64,000 nucleotides of DNA from Competibacter_A sp002352125. Its GTDB lineage: Bacteria; Pseudomonadota; Gammaproteobacteria; Competibacterales; Competibacteraceae. Position numbers and translations under genes: made by a program. Location: contig DAOROA010000020.1 in assembly GCA_035441325.1 (NCBI GenBank), positions 9,221-73,220 on the forward strand, in the 5' to 3' direction. Each line of letters starts with the position of its first letter. Positions within the stretch are counted from its first letter, which is position 1. The notes below the pieces were generated by a model. It was given only the letters and a program-made list of their open reading frames with translations. It did no database searches and was not told the origin of the DNA. Positions 1 to 8,179 of the stretch are shown one piece after another.

Positions 1-620
1 CGCAAGCCGAGCGAGATCGGTTTAGCTAAATCCTCGACAATCCGCAGCAATAGATTGAACGGCATCAGCCACTTGCCAAACGGATGCGTCAGGATCTCCA
101 TAGTGAAATGGGCAGGCCCCTTGACCTTAAACCCGTAGTAATACAGCAGCAGCAATACCGAAATCGACAAGCCGAACGTCGAATTCAAGTCGGTTGAGGG
201 CACTGTGCGCAGATAGGGAATGCCTAACAGGCCGGCGATGGATGGGAGCAGATCGACCGGGAGCAAATCCATCGCATTCCACAAAAATACCCAGATAAAA
301 ATGGTCAGCGCTAGTGGTGCAATGACCGGATTGCGGCCATGAAAACAATCTTTGACCTGGGTATCAACAAATTCCACCAATATTTCGCAAAGGTTTTGCA
401 ATCCCCCGGGCACGCCGCTGGTAGCCGACTTCGCCGCTTTGGTGAACAGCCACAGAAACAACGCCCCTAGACCAATCGAAAAAAGGAGGGTATCGACGTG
501 AACCACCCCGAAACCGCCTGTTTCTTCCCCATGCAAAAACTTCATTTGGGTAAGATCGAACCGGAGATTGGTCAAGTGGTGGATGATATACCCCGTTGCG
601 GAATGACCACTTTCGCTCAT
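1..620 (-). CDS. atpB: ATP synthase F0 subunit a (partial, C-terminus outside window)
   Basis: Membrane subunit a of the F1Fo ATP synthase, forming the proton half-channels against the c-ring. The reading frame starts at ATG 620 and runs off the left edge after about 206 codons. Hydrophobic segments are visible, and the last visible residues read EDLAKPISLGL, just before the family's essential arginine (LGLRLFGN in relatives), which lies outside the window. The start overlaps the atpI stop by four bases (ATGA), which indicates translational coupling. The order parB-atpI-atpB is the usual gammaproteobacterial one. Confidence 0.93.
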   Translation of the reverse strand, partial: MSESGHSATGYIIHHLTNLRFDLTQMKFLHGEETGGFGVVHVDTLLFSIGLGALFLWLFTKAAKSATSGVPGGLQNLCEILVEFVDTQVKDCFHGRNPVIAPLALTIFIWVFLWNAMDLLPVDLLPSIAGLLGIPYLRTVPSTDLNSTFGLSISVLLLLYYYGFKVKGPAHFTMEILTHPFGKWLMPFNLLLRIVEDLAKPISLGL

Positions 621-997
621 AGCGTCCTCACCGAAGCATCGAATGTGAAAGGTAATGCCAACCAGTACGCCATCAGCGCCGCCATGTACGCCAGCAGGAG
701 CGGAAGAGGCGAAACGTCGAAGCAAAGCAGCGCGCCGCTCAACAACACAACCGTCAAGAGCAGCTTGATCACCTCGCCAACGTAAAACGCCCGGGCGATC
801 TTGGCAGCAGGCGAACCGACGCGCACCGAAAAAACTTTGCTGGCAAAATACAAGGTAACGAGAATGCTGATACCACCGCCGATCAATGCGGAATAAGCGA
901 TTTTGAAACCGCCGAAAACGAAAGACGCAGCCGCGATCAATAACGTGAGGAGCAACTGAACAACGGTGATTCTTCGGGTGACCTGTTTCGCGCCCAT
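617..997 (-). CDS. atpI: ATP synthase protein I
   Basis: Small hydrophobic protein associated with assembly of the F1Fo c-ring. I chose ATG 997, giving 126 residues, which fits the family. A longer frame opens at 1105, but a good -10 box at 1058-1063 would place transcription initiation downstream of that start. The protein begins MGAKQVTRRITVVQ and has about four membrane segments. The four-base overlap with atpB suggests one operon. Confidence 0.85.
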   Translation of the reverse strand: MGAKQVTRRITVVQLLLTLLIAAASFVFGGFKIAYSALIGGGISILVTLYFASKVFSVRVGSPAAKIARAFYVGEVIKLLLTVVLLSGALLCFDVSPLPLLLAYMAALMAYWLALPFTFDASVRTL

Positions 998-1057
998 GGC
1001 TCGCACTGGTTCTAATTGTCTAGGCACCGCATTGCGCCGGGCATGTTTATTTATGTA

Positions 1058-1063
1058 ATTATA
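1058..1063 (-). promoter_or_regulatory. Putative -10 box upstream of atpI
   Basis: Perfect TATAAT on the minus strand in a short AT-rich island between parB and atpI, about 60 bases upstream of the chosen atpI start. No convincing -35 hexamer is seen at 16-18 bases, so it may need an activator or may not be a promoter. Confidence 0.4.
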
Positions 1064-1206
1064 ATCTGTTTTGGTTTTTTGGTTTTCTTGCTCTACGCAA
1101 CCCACGACCCTCCCCGAATCCTTTCTTCCCGGGCCTTTTCTCGACTACGTAGAGTGCTACGGATTATAGGGAATTTAGCGTAGTGGGGTCAACGAAAATC
1201 AATATG

Positions 1207-2079
1207 TCACTTCACTCTGGCTATTATGCCATCGAGCTCATCCAGATTGTTGTAATGAATTACCACGCGACCTTTACCCGAAGCATCGTGCCGCAATTGC
1301 ACCCGCGCTCCCAGCCGTTCCGATAGATCGTCCTGCAATGATCGAATGTTCGGATCTAACGATTTTGCCCGCGGCGGCGCGGCCGTTTGCTGTAAGTGCC
1401 GGACCAAATCTTCGGTTTCCCGCGCCGACAGGCCGCGCAACAACACTTGTCGAGCGGCCTCCCGCTGCAAGGTGGGGGGCAGGGGCAACAAGGCGCGGGC
1501 ATGCCCCATGTCGAGCTTGCGCTCCCGCACCAACTGTCCGACCTCCTCGCTCAGCTCCAACAGCCGCAGCAGGTTGGTCACCGCCGTTCGGGATCGACCT
1601 ACCGCCTCGGCGGCCTGCTGGTGGGTGAGACCAAACTCGTCGATCAACCGCTGGAGGGCAGCGGCCTCCTCCAAAGGATTGAGATCCTCGCGCTGGATGT
1701 TCTCGATCAGCGCCATGGCGATGGCCGCTTGATCCGACACCTCGCGAACGACGGCCGGCACCTCGCGCAATTCGACCAACTGCGCCGCCCGCCAGCGTCG
1801 CTCGCCGGCAATCAACTCGTAACGCCCATCCCCGATCGGGCGCACCACCACCGGCTGAACCACTCCCTGAGCGCGGATGGATTCGGCCAATTCCCGCAAA
1901 GTATCCTCGCGCAAATCCTGGCGCGGCTGATAACGCCCCCGAACGATGCACTCGACCGGCAACTGCCGCAGCACCTCGTCGGCGGAAACTTCCTGTGCCT
2001 TCTCGCTCCGGGCCGTGGCCGCACCAGCGCCCAGCAGAGCATCCAGGCCTCGGCCCAGACCACCCTTTTTCCTGATCAT
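1207..2079 (-). CDS. parB: Chromosome-partitioning protein ParB
   Basis: CTPase and parS-binding protein of the ParABS chromosome segregation system. The 290-residue protein starts at ATG 2079 (MIRKKGGLGRGLDALL). It shows the N-terminal CTP-binding motifs (GERRWRAA at 92-99, ENIQRE at 126-131), a central helix-turn-helix for parS and a C-terminal dimerisation region. Its start overlaps the parA stop (ATGA). An open frame continues far upstream but is a shadow of parA. I did not see a parS palindrome in the window. Confidence 0.95.
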   Translation of the reverse strand: MIRKKGGLGRGLDALLGAGAATARSEKAQEVSADEVLRQLPVECIVRGRYQPRQDLREDTLRELAESIRAQGVVQPVVVRPIGDGRYELIAGERRWRAAQLVELREVPAVVREVSDQAAIAMALIENIQREDLNPLEEAAALQRLIDEFGLTHQQAAEAVGRSRTAVTNLLRLLELSEEVGQLVRERKLDMGHARALLPLPPTLQREAARQVLLRGLSARETEDLVRHLQQTAAPPRAKSLDPNIRSLQDDLSERLGARVQLRHDASGKGRVVIHYNNLDELDGIIARVK

Positions 2080-2879
2080 GTCGCCGCTCCATCCTTCGTC
2101 GGCTGCGTCGCCGGGCGCCGCAGCCGCTTTCGCACTTCCCGCGCCAAATCCCGATAGCTTTGCGCGCCGCGCGAACTGTCGTCGTAATGAATGATCGGCA
2201 GACCGTAGCTGGGCGCCTCGGCCAGCCGCACGTTGCGGGGAATCAGCGTCTCGAACACCACGTCGCCGAAATGCGCCACGATCTGGGCGGAAACGTCGTT
2301 GGCCAAGCGATTGCGGGGGTCGAACATGGTTCGCACCAACCCTTCGATGCGCAAACTGGGATTGGTGGATTTGCGTACTTTTTCGATCGTGTCCAGCAGC
2401 GCCGACAATCCTTCCAGCGCGTAATACTCGCATTGCACGGGAATAATCACGGAGCGAGCGGCCGTCAGGGCGTTGACCGTCAGCATGTTTAGCGCCGGCG
2501 GGCAATCGATCATGATGATGTCGAAGTTCCATTCGATCGGGGCGAGGGCGGCGCGCAACCGGCCTGGCGCATCCTCTTTCTCCAGCAAATTGACTTCGGC
2601 GGCGGTCAGGTCGCCATTGGCCGGCAGCAGTTGCATCTGGGCTTTTTCGATCCATTGCAAAGCTTCGGTCAAGCTCGCCTCGCCCAGCAATACGTCGTAG
2701 CTGGTAGCGGGCACGGTGTGTTTGTCCACGCCGCAACCCATGGTGGCGTTGCCCTGCGGATCGAGATCGATCAGCAGCACGTTCTGCCGCAGTGCCGACA
2801 AACAGGCGGCCAAATTGATGGCGGTGGTAGTCTTGCCCACCCCGCCCTTCTGGTTGGTGATCGCGATAATGGCAGCCAT
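2076..2879 (-). CDS. parA: Chromosome-partitioning ATPase ParA (Soj family)
   Basis: Deviant Walker ATPase that moves ParB-parS complexes over the nucleoid. The 267-residue protein starts at ATG 2879 (MAAIIAITNQKGGVGKTTT). It has the deviant Walker A KGGVGKTT at 11-18, a Walker A' region LLIDLDPQGN and Walker B IIMIDCPP. It begins five bases after the rsmG stop and overlaps parB by four bases, so rsmG-parA-parB is very likely one transcript. Confidence 0.96.
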   Translation of the reverse strand: MAAIIAITNQKGGVGKTTTAINLAACLSALRQNVLLIDLDPQGNATMGCGVDKHTVPATSYDVLLGEASLTEALQWIEKAQMQLLPANGDLTAAEVNLLEKEDAPGRLRAALAPIEWNFDIIMIDCPPALNMLTVNALTAARSVIIPVQCEYYALEGLSALLDTIEKVRKSTNPSLRIEGLVRTMFDPRNRLANDVSAQIVAHFGDVVFETLIPRNVRLAEAPSYGLPIIHYDDSSRGAQSYRDLAREVRKRLRRPATQPTKDGAAT

Positions 2880-2883
2880 GAAT

Positions 2884-3528
2884 TCAATCTCGGGAAGCGG
2901 AGGCGGGCGCCAGATGCACCAAATGGCGCTCGGCTTCCAGGTGCGGAACGTGCAGCGGGTAAACACCGACCACGGCATAGCCGGACGGCAAACGAGCCAA
3001 CTCGTCGTCGGGGAAAACGCCCTTCATCGCCAGCAGCCTGCCCTCCGGAGCGCACAAATGCCCGGCGCTCATCACCATGTCTGCCAGGGTCGAAAAAGCC
3101 CGCGACACGACGCTATTAAATAATAATGGTGTCTCCGGCCGGTACTCCTCGACCCGGCCGCGCACCACGCCAACGTTGCTCAGGCGCAGTTCGATGGCCA
3201 CCTGGGTCAGAAAGCGGGTTCGCTTGCCGTTGCTGTCCAGCAGACAAAATTCGTGCTCCGGCCGAGCGATGGCCAGCGGAATTCCCGGCAACCCGGCACC
3301 GCTGCCCACGTCCAGCACCTGCGGCCCTTCCAGCCAAGGCAAGATCGACAAGCTATCCAGAATGTGCCGGACCACCATCGCTTCGGGATCGCGCACGGCC
3401 GTCAGATTATAGGCGCGGTTCCAGCGATCCAGCAGGGTCAGATAAGCCGCCAAGCGCGCGACGGCTTCCTCGGGCAACCGGATACCGAGCCGTTGGCTTC
3501 CTTCGAAAATGGATTGGTCGATGCTCAT
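2884..3528 (-). CDS. rsmG: 16S rRNA (guanine-N7)-methyltransferase RsmG
   Basis: SAM-dependent methyltransferase that makes m7G527 in 16S rRNA. The protein is 214 residues from ATG 3528 (MSIDQSIFEGSQRLG). The SAM-binding motif I, VLDVGSGAGLPGIPL, is at 71-85, preceded by the family signature NLTAVRDPEA. It heads the rsmG-parA-parB-atpI-atpB run. mnmG, often just upstream of rsmG in relatives, is absent here; the next gene is the divergent btaA. Confidence 0.95.
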   Translation of the reverse strand: MSIDQSIFEGSQRLGIRLPEEAVARLAAYLTLLDRWNRAYNLTAVRDPEAMVVRHILDSLSILPWLEGPQVLDVGSGAGLPGIPLAIARPEHEFCLLDSNGKRTRFLTQVAIELRLSNVGVVRGRVEEYRPETPLLFNSVVSRAFSTLADMVMSAGHLCAPEGRLLAMKGVFPDDELARLPSGYAVVGVYPLHVPHLEAERHLVHLAPASASRD

Positions 3529-3626
3529 GAACCGCCGTTGTCGGGTTGTCTCGCTCGCCCGCTTTGGAGCGGCGGGCGCATTGTAACATGCTGGCCAATT
3601 ATCGCAGGGACAGACGCGCCGCCATC

Positions 3627-3666
3627 CTGTCACCAAACCTTAACTGGCCCGCCATCCGGCTGTCAC
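3627..3666 (+). promoter_or_regulatory. Pho-box-like direct repeats upstream of btaAB
   Basis: Two copies of CTGTCAC (3627-3633 and 3660-3666) sit exactly 33 bases apart. Weaker related heptamers CCTTAAC (3638) and CCGCCAT (3649) fill the 11-base steps between them. PhoB boxes are CTGTCAT-like heptamers repeated every 11 bases. The site is about 65 bases upstream of btaA. The middle repeats are poor and no well-placed -10 box was found, so this is suggestive only. Confidence 0.4.
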
Positions 3667-3732
3667 CCGGATCGCCAACCATTTGCCGTTCGAACTATTT
3701 CTCCTCCAGATTCCTATACATCGGTTGGCGGC

Positions 3733-4908
3733 ATGGTCAAAAAACTCGGCACGAAACTGGTCAACGGCGCGCACGATCTAGTGTTCGAGGCAGTGCATAA
3801 TCGCTGCCTGATCTACAACGTCTGTTGGGAAGATCCGCGCATCGACCGACGGATTTTGAACCTAGACGATGCCAGCCGGATGGTGGTACTCACCAGCGCC
3901 GGCTGCAACACCTTGGACTATTTGCTGGATTCGCCGGCGGAAATTCACGCGGTGGACGTGAATCCGCGCCAGAACGCTCTGTTGCATCTCAAGCTGGCGC
4001 TGATCGAACACGGCGACTTCGACGATTTGTTTCGTTTGTTCGGCAACGGTTCGCACCAAGCTTTCCGGGAGATTTATCGAGCGATCCGGCAACATCTGCC
4101 CGCCTACGCGCGAGCCTTCTGGGACGAAAGGATCGAGTATTTCGATAGCACCAGCCGCAAAAAATCGTTTTACTACTACGGCACCTCTGGCGCCATCGCC
4201 TGGATTTTGAGCCGCTACTTGCTGAACGCCAGCCGCAATCTCCGCTCGCGGTTGTTCGACTTGCTGGATGCCCGGACGCTGGCGGAACAACGCGAGATAT
4301 ACCAACAGATCGAACCGGCGCTATGGGGCCGCTTCACGTCCTGGCTGGTCAAGCAACCCGCGACCATGGCGATGCTGGGCGTACCCCGGCCGCAAATCCG
4401 GCTGATCAGCGCCCAATATCCCGGCGGGATGGTCGGCTACGTGAGTTCCAAGCTGCGGCATGTCCTCACCGAGGTGCTGATCCACGACAACTATTTCTGG
4501 CGGGTCTACCTGACCGGTTCTTATACGGCGGACTGCTGTCCGAATTACCTCAAGCCGGAACATTTCGCGCGATTGCACGCCAACATCGACCGCGTGCATA
4601 CCCACAACGCCACCGTCAGCCACTTTCTCCGAGACCATCCTGGCCGCTACAGCCATTTCGTGCTGCTGGACCATCAGGATTGGCTGGCTTGGCACAAACC
4701 GGCGGCCTTGAGCGAAGAATGGGAACTGATCCTCGCCAACAGCCGGCCGGGCAGCAAAATCCTGCTGCGCTCGGCCAGCCCAGAACTAAACTTCTTGCCC
4801 GAAGCGGCAAAATCCGCCATTCGTTTTTTTCCGGAATTGACCGCCGCTCTACACATTCAGGATCGAGTCGGCACTTACGGCAGCCTGCACTTGGCGGAAG
4901 TGTTATGA
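3733..4908 (+). CDS. btaA: S-adenosylmethionine:diacylglycerol 3-amino-3-carboxypropyl transferase BtaA
   Basis: First enzyme of betaine-lipid synthesis: it transfers the aminocarboxypropyl group of SAM to diacylglycerol, giving diacylglyceryl-homoserine. The 391-residue product starts at ATG 3733 (MVKKLGTKLVNGAHDLVF) and matches the DUF3419/BtaA family throughout. Recognisable stretches are LIYNVCWEDPRID, VLTSAGCNTLDYLL (SAM site) and IHAVDVNPRQNALLHLKLA. Upstream in-frame codons lie opposite rsmG and look non-coding. The stop overlaps the btaB start (ATGA). The family is best documented in Alphaproteobacteria. Confidence 0.88.
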   Translation: MVKKLGTKLVNGAHDLVFEAVHNRCLIYNVCWEDPRIDRRILNLDDASRMVVLTSAGCNTLDYLLDSPAEIHAVDVNPRQNALLHLKLALIEHGDFDDLFRLFGNGSHQAFREIYRAIRQHLPAYARAFWDERIEYFDSTSRKKSFYYYGTSGAIAWILSRYLLNASRNLRSRLFDLLDARTLAEQREIYQQIEPALWGRFTSWLVKQPATMAMLGVPRPQIRLISAQYPGGMVGYVSSKLRHVLTEVLIHDNYFWRVYLTGSYTADCCPNYLKPEHFARLHANIDRVHTHNATVSHFLRDHPGRYSHFVLLDHQDWLAWHKPAALSEEWELILANSRPGSKILLRSASPELNFLPEAAKSAIRFFPELTAALHIQDRVGTYGSLHLAEVL

Positions 4909-5567
4909 GCGCCGACGCGGCCACTTCGGAGCGCGCGCTCGAACGCTATTACCGGTTTCATGCCCGCATCTACGACGCGACCCGCTGGAGCTTTCTATTC
5001 GGTCGCACCGATCTCGTCGAACGGGCCGCTGCCCTGCGCACGCCGTCCAACATCCTGGAAATCGGTTGCGGGACTGGCCGGAATTTGGTTCGGCTGGCGC
5101 GACGGTTCCCCCGCGCACGCCTGACCGGACTGGATTTGTCGGCCGACATGCTGGCGCGAGCGCGCCGCCGCCTGGAACCGCACAGCGACCGCATCGCGCT
5201 GGTACGACAAGCTTACGCTCGGCCGTTAAGCGACGAACCCGGCTTCGATCTAATCGTTTTCTCGTACTGCCTGAGCATGATCGATCCGGGTTGGGAACAG
5301 GTTATCGCCAGCGCCAGCCGGGATTTGCGTCCGGACGGATCGATCGCAGTGGTCGATTTTTACGATTCCCCCTCGCCATCGTTTCGGCGCTGGATGGGTA
5401 TCAACCATGTGCGGCTGGAAGGCCGGCTGCTTCCGGAGTTGCACGACCGATTCATATCGTTGGATAGCGCGATCCATCGCGCCTACGGCGGCCTTTGGCG
5501 CTACTTCCATTTCGTCGGTACACCTCAGCCAACCGGCTCCAGTTCCGGCATCGCTACCGCCGGTTGA
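4905..5567 (+). CDS. btaB: Diacylglyceryl-homoserine N-methyltransferase BtaB
   Basis: SAM-dependent methyltransferase expected to trimethylate diacylglyceryl-homoserine to the betaine lipid DGTS. The 220-residue protein starts at ATG 4905, overlapping the btaA stop by four bases. It carries a classic motif I, LEIGCGTG at 51-58, and LTGLDLSADML. The identification rests on family resemblance plus coupling to btaA; alone it would be only a class I methyltransferase. The last 14 codons overlap the convergent phosphoesterase gene. Confidence 0.85.
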   Translation: MSADAATSERALERYYRFHARIYDATRWSFLFGRTDLVERAAALRTPSNILEIGCGTGRNLVRLARRFPRARLTGLDLSADMLARARRRLEPHSDRIALVRQAYARPLSDEPGFDLIVFSYCLSMIDPGWEQVIASASRDLRPDGSIAVVDFYDSPSPSFRRWMGINHVRLEGRLLPELHDRFISLDSAIHRAYGGLWRYFHFVGTPQPTGSSSGIATAG

Positions 5568-6331
5568 GCTTCCCGCAGGCGTTGCACCATCTCGGCCACC
5601 CAGTACAAGATTTCCAATCGCCCGTCCGCGTGTTCGACCAGCGCGGTGCAACTCTCGATCCAGTCGCCATCGTTGGCATAGCAAACACCGCCGATATCGG
5701 CGAGTTCCGCCTTGTGGATGTGGCCGCACACGATGCCATCGAACCCGCGATGCCGAGCTTCGTGCGCGGCGGCGGCCTCGAAGCGGGCGATGTAAGCCGC
5801 CGCCTGGCCGATCCGGAGCTTGAGAAAATTGGCGAGCGACCAATACGGATAATTCAACCGGCGGCGAATCCGGTTCGTCCAGCGGTTGACGAACAGCAAA
5901 ACGTCGTACATCCAATCGCCGAACACGCCGGTCAACCAGCCCCCGCATTTGACCGCGTTGTCCAGTTCGTCGCCGTGAGTGACCAGAAACCGCCGGCCAT
6001 CGGCGGTGCGGTGTCCGCATTCCGGCACGATTTCGATCCCGCCTACCAGCAAGCCCAGATAATCGCGAGCCACCTCGTCGTGATTGCCGGGAATGTAGAC
6101 TACCCGGACGCCCTGCTTGGCTTTATCCAGCACAGCCTTGAGCACCCGGCCGTGCGCCACCGGCCAGCGTCCCCCCTTATGCAGATTCCAAAAATCGATG
6201 AAATCGCCGACCAGATATAACTGCTCGCAATCGACGGCTTCCAGAAAATCTAGCAAATACTCCGCCTTGCAATCTTTAAATCCCAGATGGATATCGGAGA
6301 TCCAAACGGATCGGAATCGGTATGGCCGCAT
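5525..6331 (-). CDS. plcP: Metallophosphoesterase, PlcP-type phospholipase C (COG2908)
   Basis: The 268-residue calcineurin-like phosphoesterase has all the metal motifs: SDIHLG (D13, H15), GDFIDFW (about 42), GNHDE (82-86), THGD (about 118) and GHIH (203-206). The family includes LpxH, but this protein has the longer COG2908 form with GGIEI, PYWSL and GDWIESCTALVEH. That form resembles Sinorhizobium PlcP, which cleaves phospholipids to diacylglycerol during phosphate starvation. Lying beside btaAB, which consumes diacylglycerol, supports PlcP over LpxH. It converges on btaB with a 43-base overlap. LpxH-like activity remains the alternative. Confidence 0.75.
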   Translation of the reverse strand: MRPYRFRSVWISDIHLGFKDCKAEYLLDFLEAVDCEQLYLVGDFIDFWNLHKGGRWPVAHGRVLKAVLDKAKQGVRVVYIPGNHDEVARDYLGLLVGGIEIVPECGHRTADGRRFLVTHGDELDNAVKCGGWLTGVFGDWMYDVLLFVNRWTNRIRRRLNYPYWSLANFLKLRIGQAAAYIARFEAAAAHEARHRGFDGIVCGHIHKAELADIGGVCYANDGDWIESCTALVEHADGRLEILYWVAEMVQRLREAQPAVAMPELEPVG

Positions 6332-6508
6332 GAGTCCGCCTCGCGTCGGCGTGAATAGCGAAAGTCAGCGGAATCTGCCGCGAAATCGTGAAAGTTTGGC
6401 AATAACAATATGAATTTTTCCTAACCGTTCCGCCACGCCCATGCAATCGGCGGCTAATCGGCGACGCCGGTCACATCGAGTCGAGGGAATCGCGACAGGC
6501 CGGCTGGA

Positions 6509-7168
6509 TTATCCCGATGCCAGCCGGTGAGCATGACGAGTGGTTTCCGGCAACCGGTAGCGGGTGCAGCAACGCATCACGTAGCCGATCGCTGTTTCCA
6601 AACCGATGCGATGGCCGGGCGAAACGTACAGCGGTTTGACGCTGGGCCGGGTCCGCAGCACCGCGCCGATGATCTCGCTATCAGCTCGCAGCGGCGTCCA
6701 CGCTCCGCGCTGGTCGGGAACTGCGCCGTGGCTACCGCAAAGCCGTGTCTTAGCTACGCCGATGCTGGGAATATCGACTAGCAGGCCGAGATGGCTGGCG
6801 ATACCTAGGCGGCGTGGATGGGCAATACCTTGTCCGTCGCACAGCAGCAAATCCGGCGGCTCGCGCAACCGATCGATCGCTTCCAGGACTGCCGGCAGCT
6901 CGCGAAACGACAGCAGGCCCGGCACGTAGGGAAATTCGGTCGGCCGGCGGGCGATGGCGGTTTCCAGCAAATCCAGTTCGGGGTAGCGCAACACCGCCAC
7001 CGCCGCGCGGGTTACGCTGCCGTTCGCCTCGAAACCGACATCTACTCCCGCCACCCGCTGCACTGGCCCTAACCGGTCGGTCAGAACCAGATGCAGACAC
7101 AACTCCCGTTGCACGGCTATTGCCTCGCCGGGACTGAGATTCCAAGGGTGGGAGAAATGTATTTTCAT
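6509..7168 (-). CDS. nfi: Endonuclease V
   Basis: DNA repair nuclease that cuts the second phosphodiester 3' to deaminated bases such as hypoxanthine. The 219-residue protein has the family motifs in order: GVDVGF (catalytic Asp at 43), YVPGLLSFRE, DGQGIAHPRRLGIASHLGLL and SIGVAKTRL. Length is normal. It is divergent from hisG with 79 bases between starts, and no operon partner is evident. Confidence 0.93.
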   Translation of the reverse strand: MKIHFSHPWNLSPGEAIAVQRELCLHLVLTDRLGPVQRVAGVDVGFEANGSVTRAAVAVLRYPELDLLETAIARRPTEFPYVPGLLSFRELPAVLEAIDRLREPPDLLLCDGQGIAHPRRLGIASHLGLLVDIPSIGVAKTRLCGSHGAVPDQRGAWTPLRADSEIIGAVLRTRPSVKPLYVSPGHRIGLETAIGYVMRCCTRYRLPETTRHAHRLASG

Positions 7169-7247
7169 GTTTCAAGTTTATTCGGCACCACGTCACGGTT
7201 AAACTAGCGCCCCTTTTCGGCAACCCCGATTCCGGCAGGACTTCGTC

Positions 7248-8120
7248 ATGCGGCAACTCAAACTCGGTATTCCCAAGGGCAGCCTAGAAGCCTCGACCAT
7301 CGCGCTGTTTGGCCAGGCCGGCTGGACCATTAGTCCCCATAGCCGGAACTATTTCCCCACCATCAACGACCCCGAAATCGGCTGCGCGCTGGTGCGCTCG
7401 CAGGAAATGGCGCCCTACGTCGCCAACGGCACGCTCGACGCCGGCTTGACCGGACTGGACTGGATTCTGGAAACCGAGGCCGATGTAGTAGAAATCACCG
7501 AGCTGAGCTACTCGAAAAGTTCCGATCAGCCCGCCCGCTGGGTTCTGATCGCCAACGGCAACTCGCCCATCCGCACGCTGGAAGATTTGGCCGGCAAGCG
7601 CATCGCCACCGAACTGGTCGGTTTCACCAAACGCTATCTGGCCGAGCGCGGCATCGAGGCCGCCGTGGAATTTTCCTGGGGCGCTACCGAAGCCAAGGTG
7701 GTCGAAGGGCTGGTGGACGCAGCGGTGGAGATCACCGAAACCGGCAGCACCATCCGCGCTCATGGCCTGCGCATCGTCTGCGATCTATTGCATACCACCA
7801 CTCGCCTGATCGCCAACCGCGCCGCGCTGGCCGATCCGTGGAAAAAAGCCAAGATCGAACAGATCGCTCTGCTTGCTCGCGCCGCACTGGCTGCCCGCAA
7901 CAAGGTAGCGCTGAAAATGAACGTTCCGGCCGCGCAACTGGATCAAGTCGTCCGCCTGCTACCCAGCTTGCACGCCCCCACCGTCAGCCATCTCTACGAC
8001 CGCGACTGGCTGGCGCTGGAAACGGTGGTGGACAGCGATCAGGTACGCGATTTGATTCCCCGCCTGACCGCTGCCGGCGCGCAGGGCATTCTCGAATACG
8101 AACTGAAGAAGATCGTCTGA
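7248..8120 (+). CDS. hisG: ATP phosphoribosyltransferase, long form
   Basis: First enzyme of histidine synthesis, condensing ATP and PRPP. At 290 residues this is the long HisG form, with an N-terminal catalytic bilobal domain (MRQLKLGIPKGSLEAST; ETGSTIRAHGL near 165) and a C-terminal ACT-like regulatory domain ending in LEYELKKIV, so it should be inhibited by histidine and need no HisZ. No other his biosynthesis gene adjoins it; hisS further on is the tRNA synthetase. Confidence 0.95.
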   Translation: MRQLKLGIPKGSLEASTIALFGQAGWTISPHSRNYFPTINDPEIGCALVRSQEMAPYVANGTLDAGLTGLDWILETEADVVEITELSYSKSSDQPARWVLIANGNSPIRTLEDLAGKRIATELVGFTKRYLAERGIEAAVEFSWGATEAKVVEGLVDAAVEITETGSTIRAHGLRIVCDLLHTTTRLIANRAALADPWKKAKIEQIALLARAALAARNKVALKMNVPAAQLDQVVRLLPSLHAPTVSHLYDRDWLALETVVDSDQVRDLIPRLTAAGAQGILEYELKKIV

Positions 8121-8150
8121 TCCGGACGGCCCCGGCCTGGTTTGGCGATG

Positions 8151-8170
8151 CGCGCCGCCGGAGCGGCGCG
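8151..8170. terminator. GC hairpin between convergent hisG and SBBP gene
   Basis: Perfect 8-bp stem CGCGCCGC / GCGGCGCG with a CGGA loop in the 59-base gap between two convergent genes. There is no T-run on either side, so it is a weak intrinsic terminator or a factor-assisted one. Confidence 0.35.
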
Positions 8171-8179
8171 ATCCGCCTA

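Noticed and set aside
1396..2157. 253-codon plus-strand frame opposite parB
   Set aside because: Antisense of a well-identified parB; no family resemblance.
1..3528. parS site near parAB
   Set aside because: No palindrome resembling TGTTTCACGTGAAACA was seen in this part by eye; a computed search would be needed to exclude a degenerate one.
5250..6020. 256-codon minus-strand frame over btaB/plcP
   Set aside because: Arg-rich shadow; overlaps two recognised genes in their proper frames.
6332..6508. Pho box upstream of plcP
   Set aside because: Two partial heptamers (AAGTCAG, GTGAAAG) are 26 bases apart, out of the 11-base phase.
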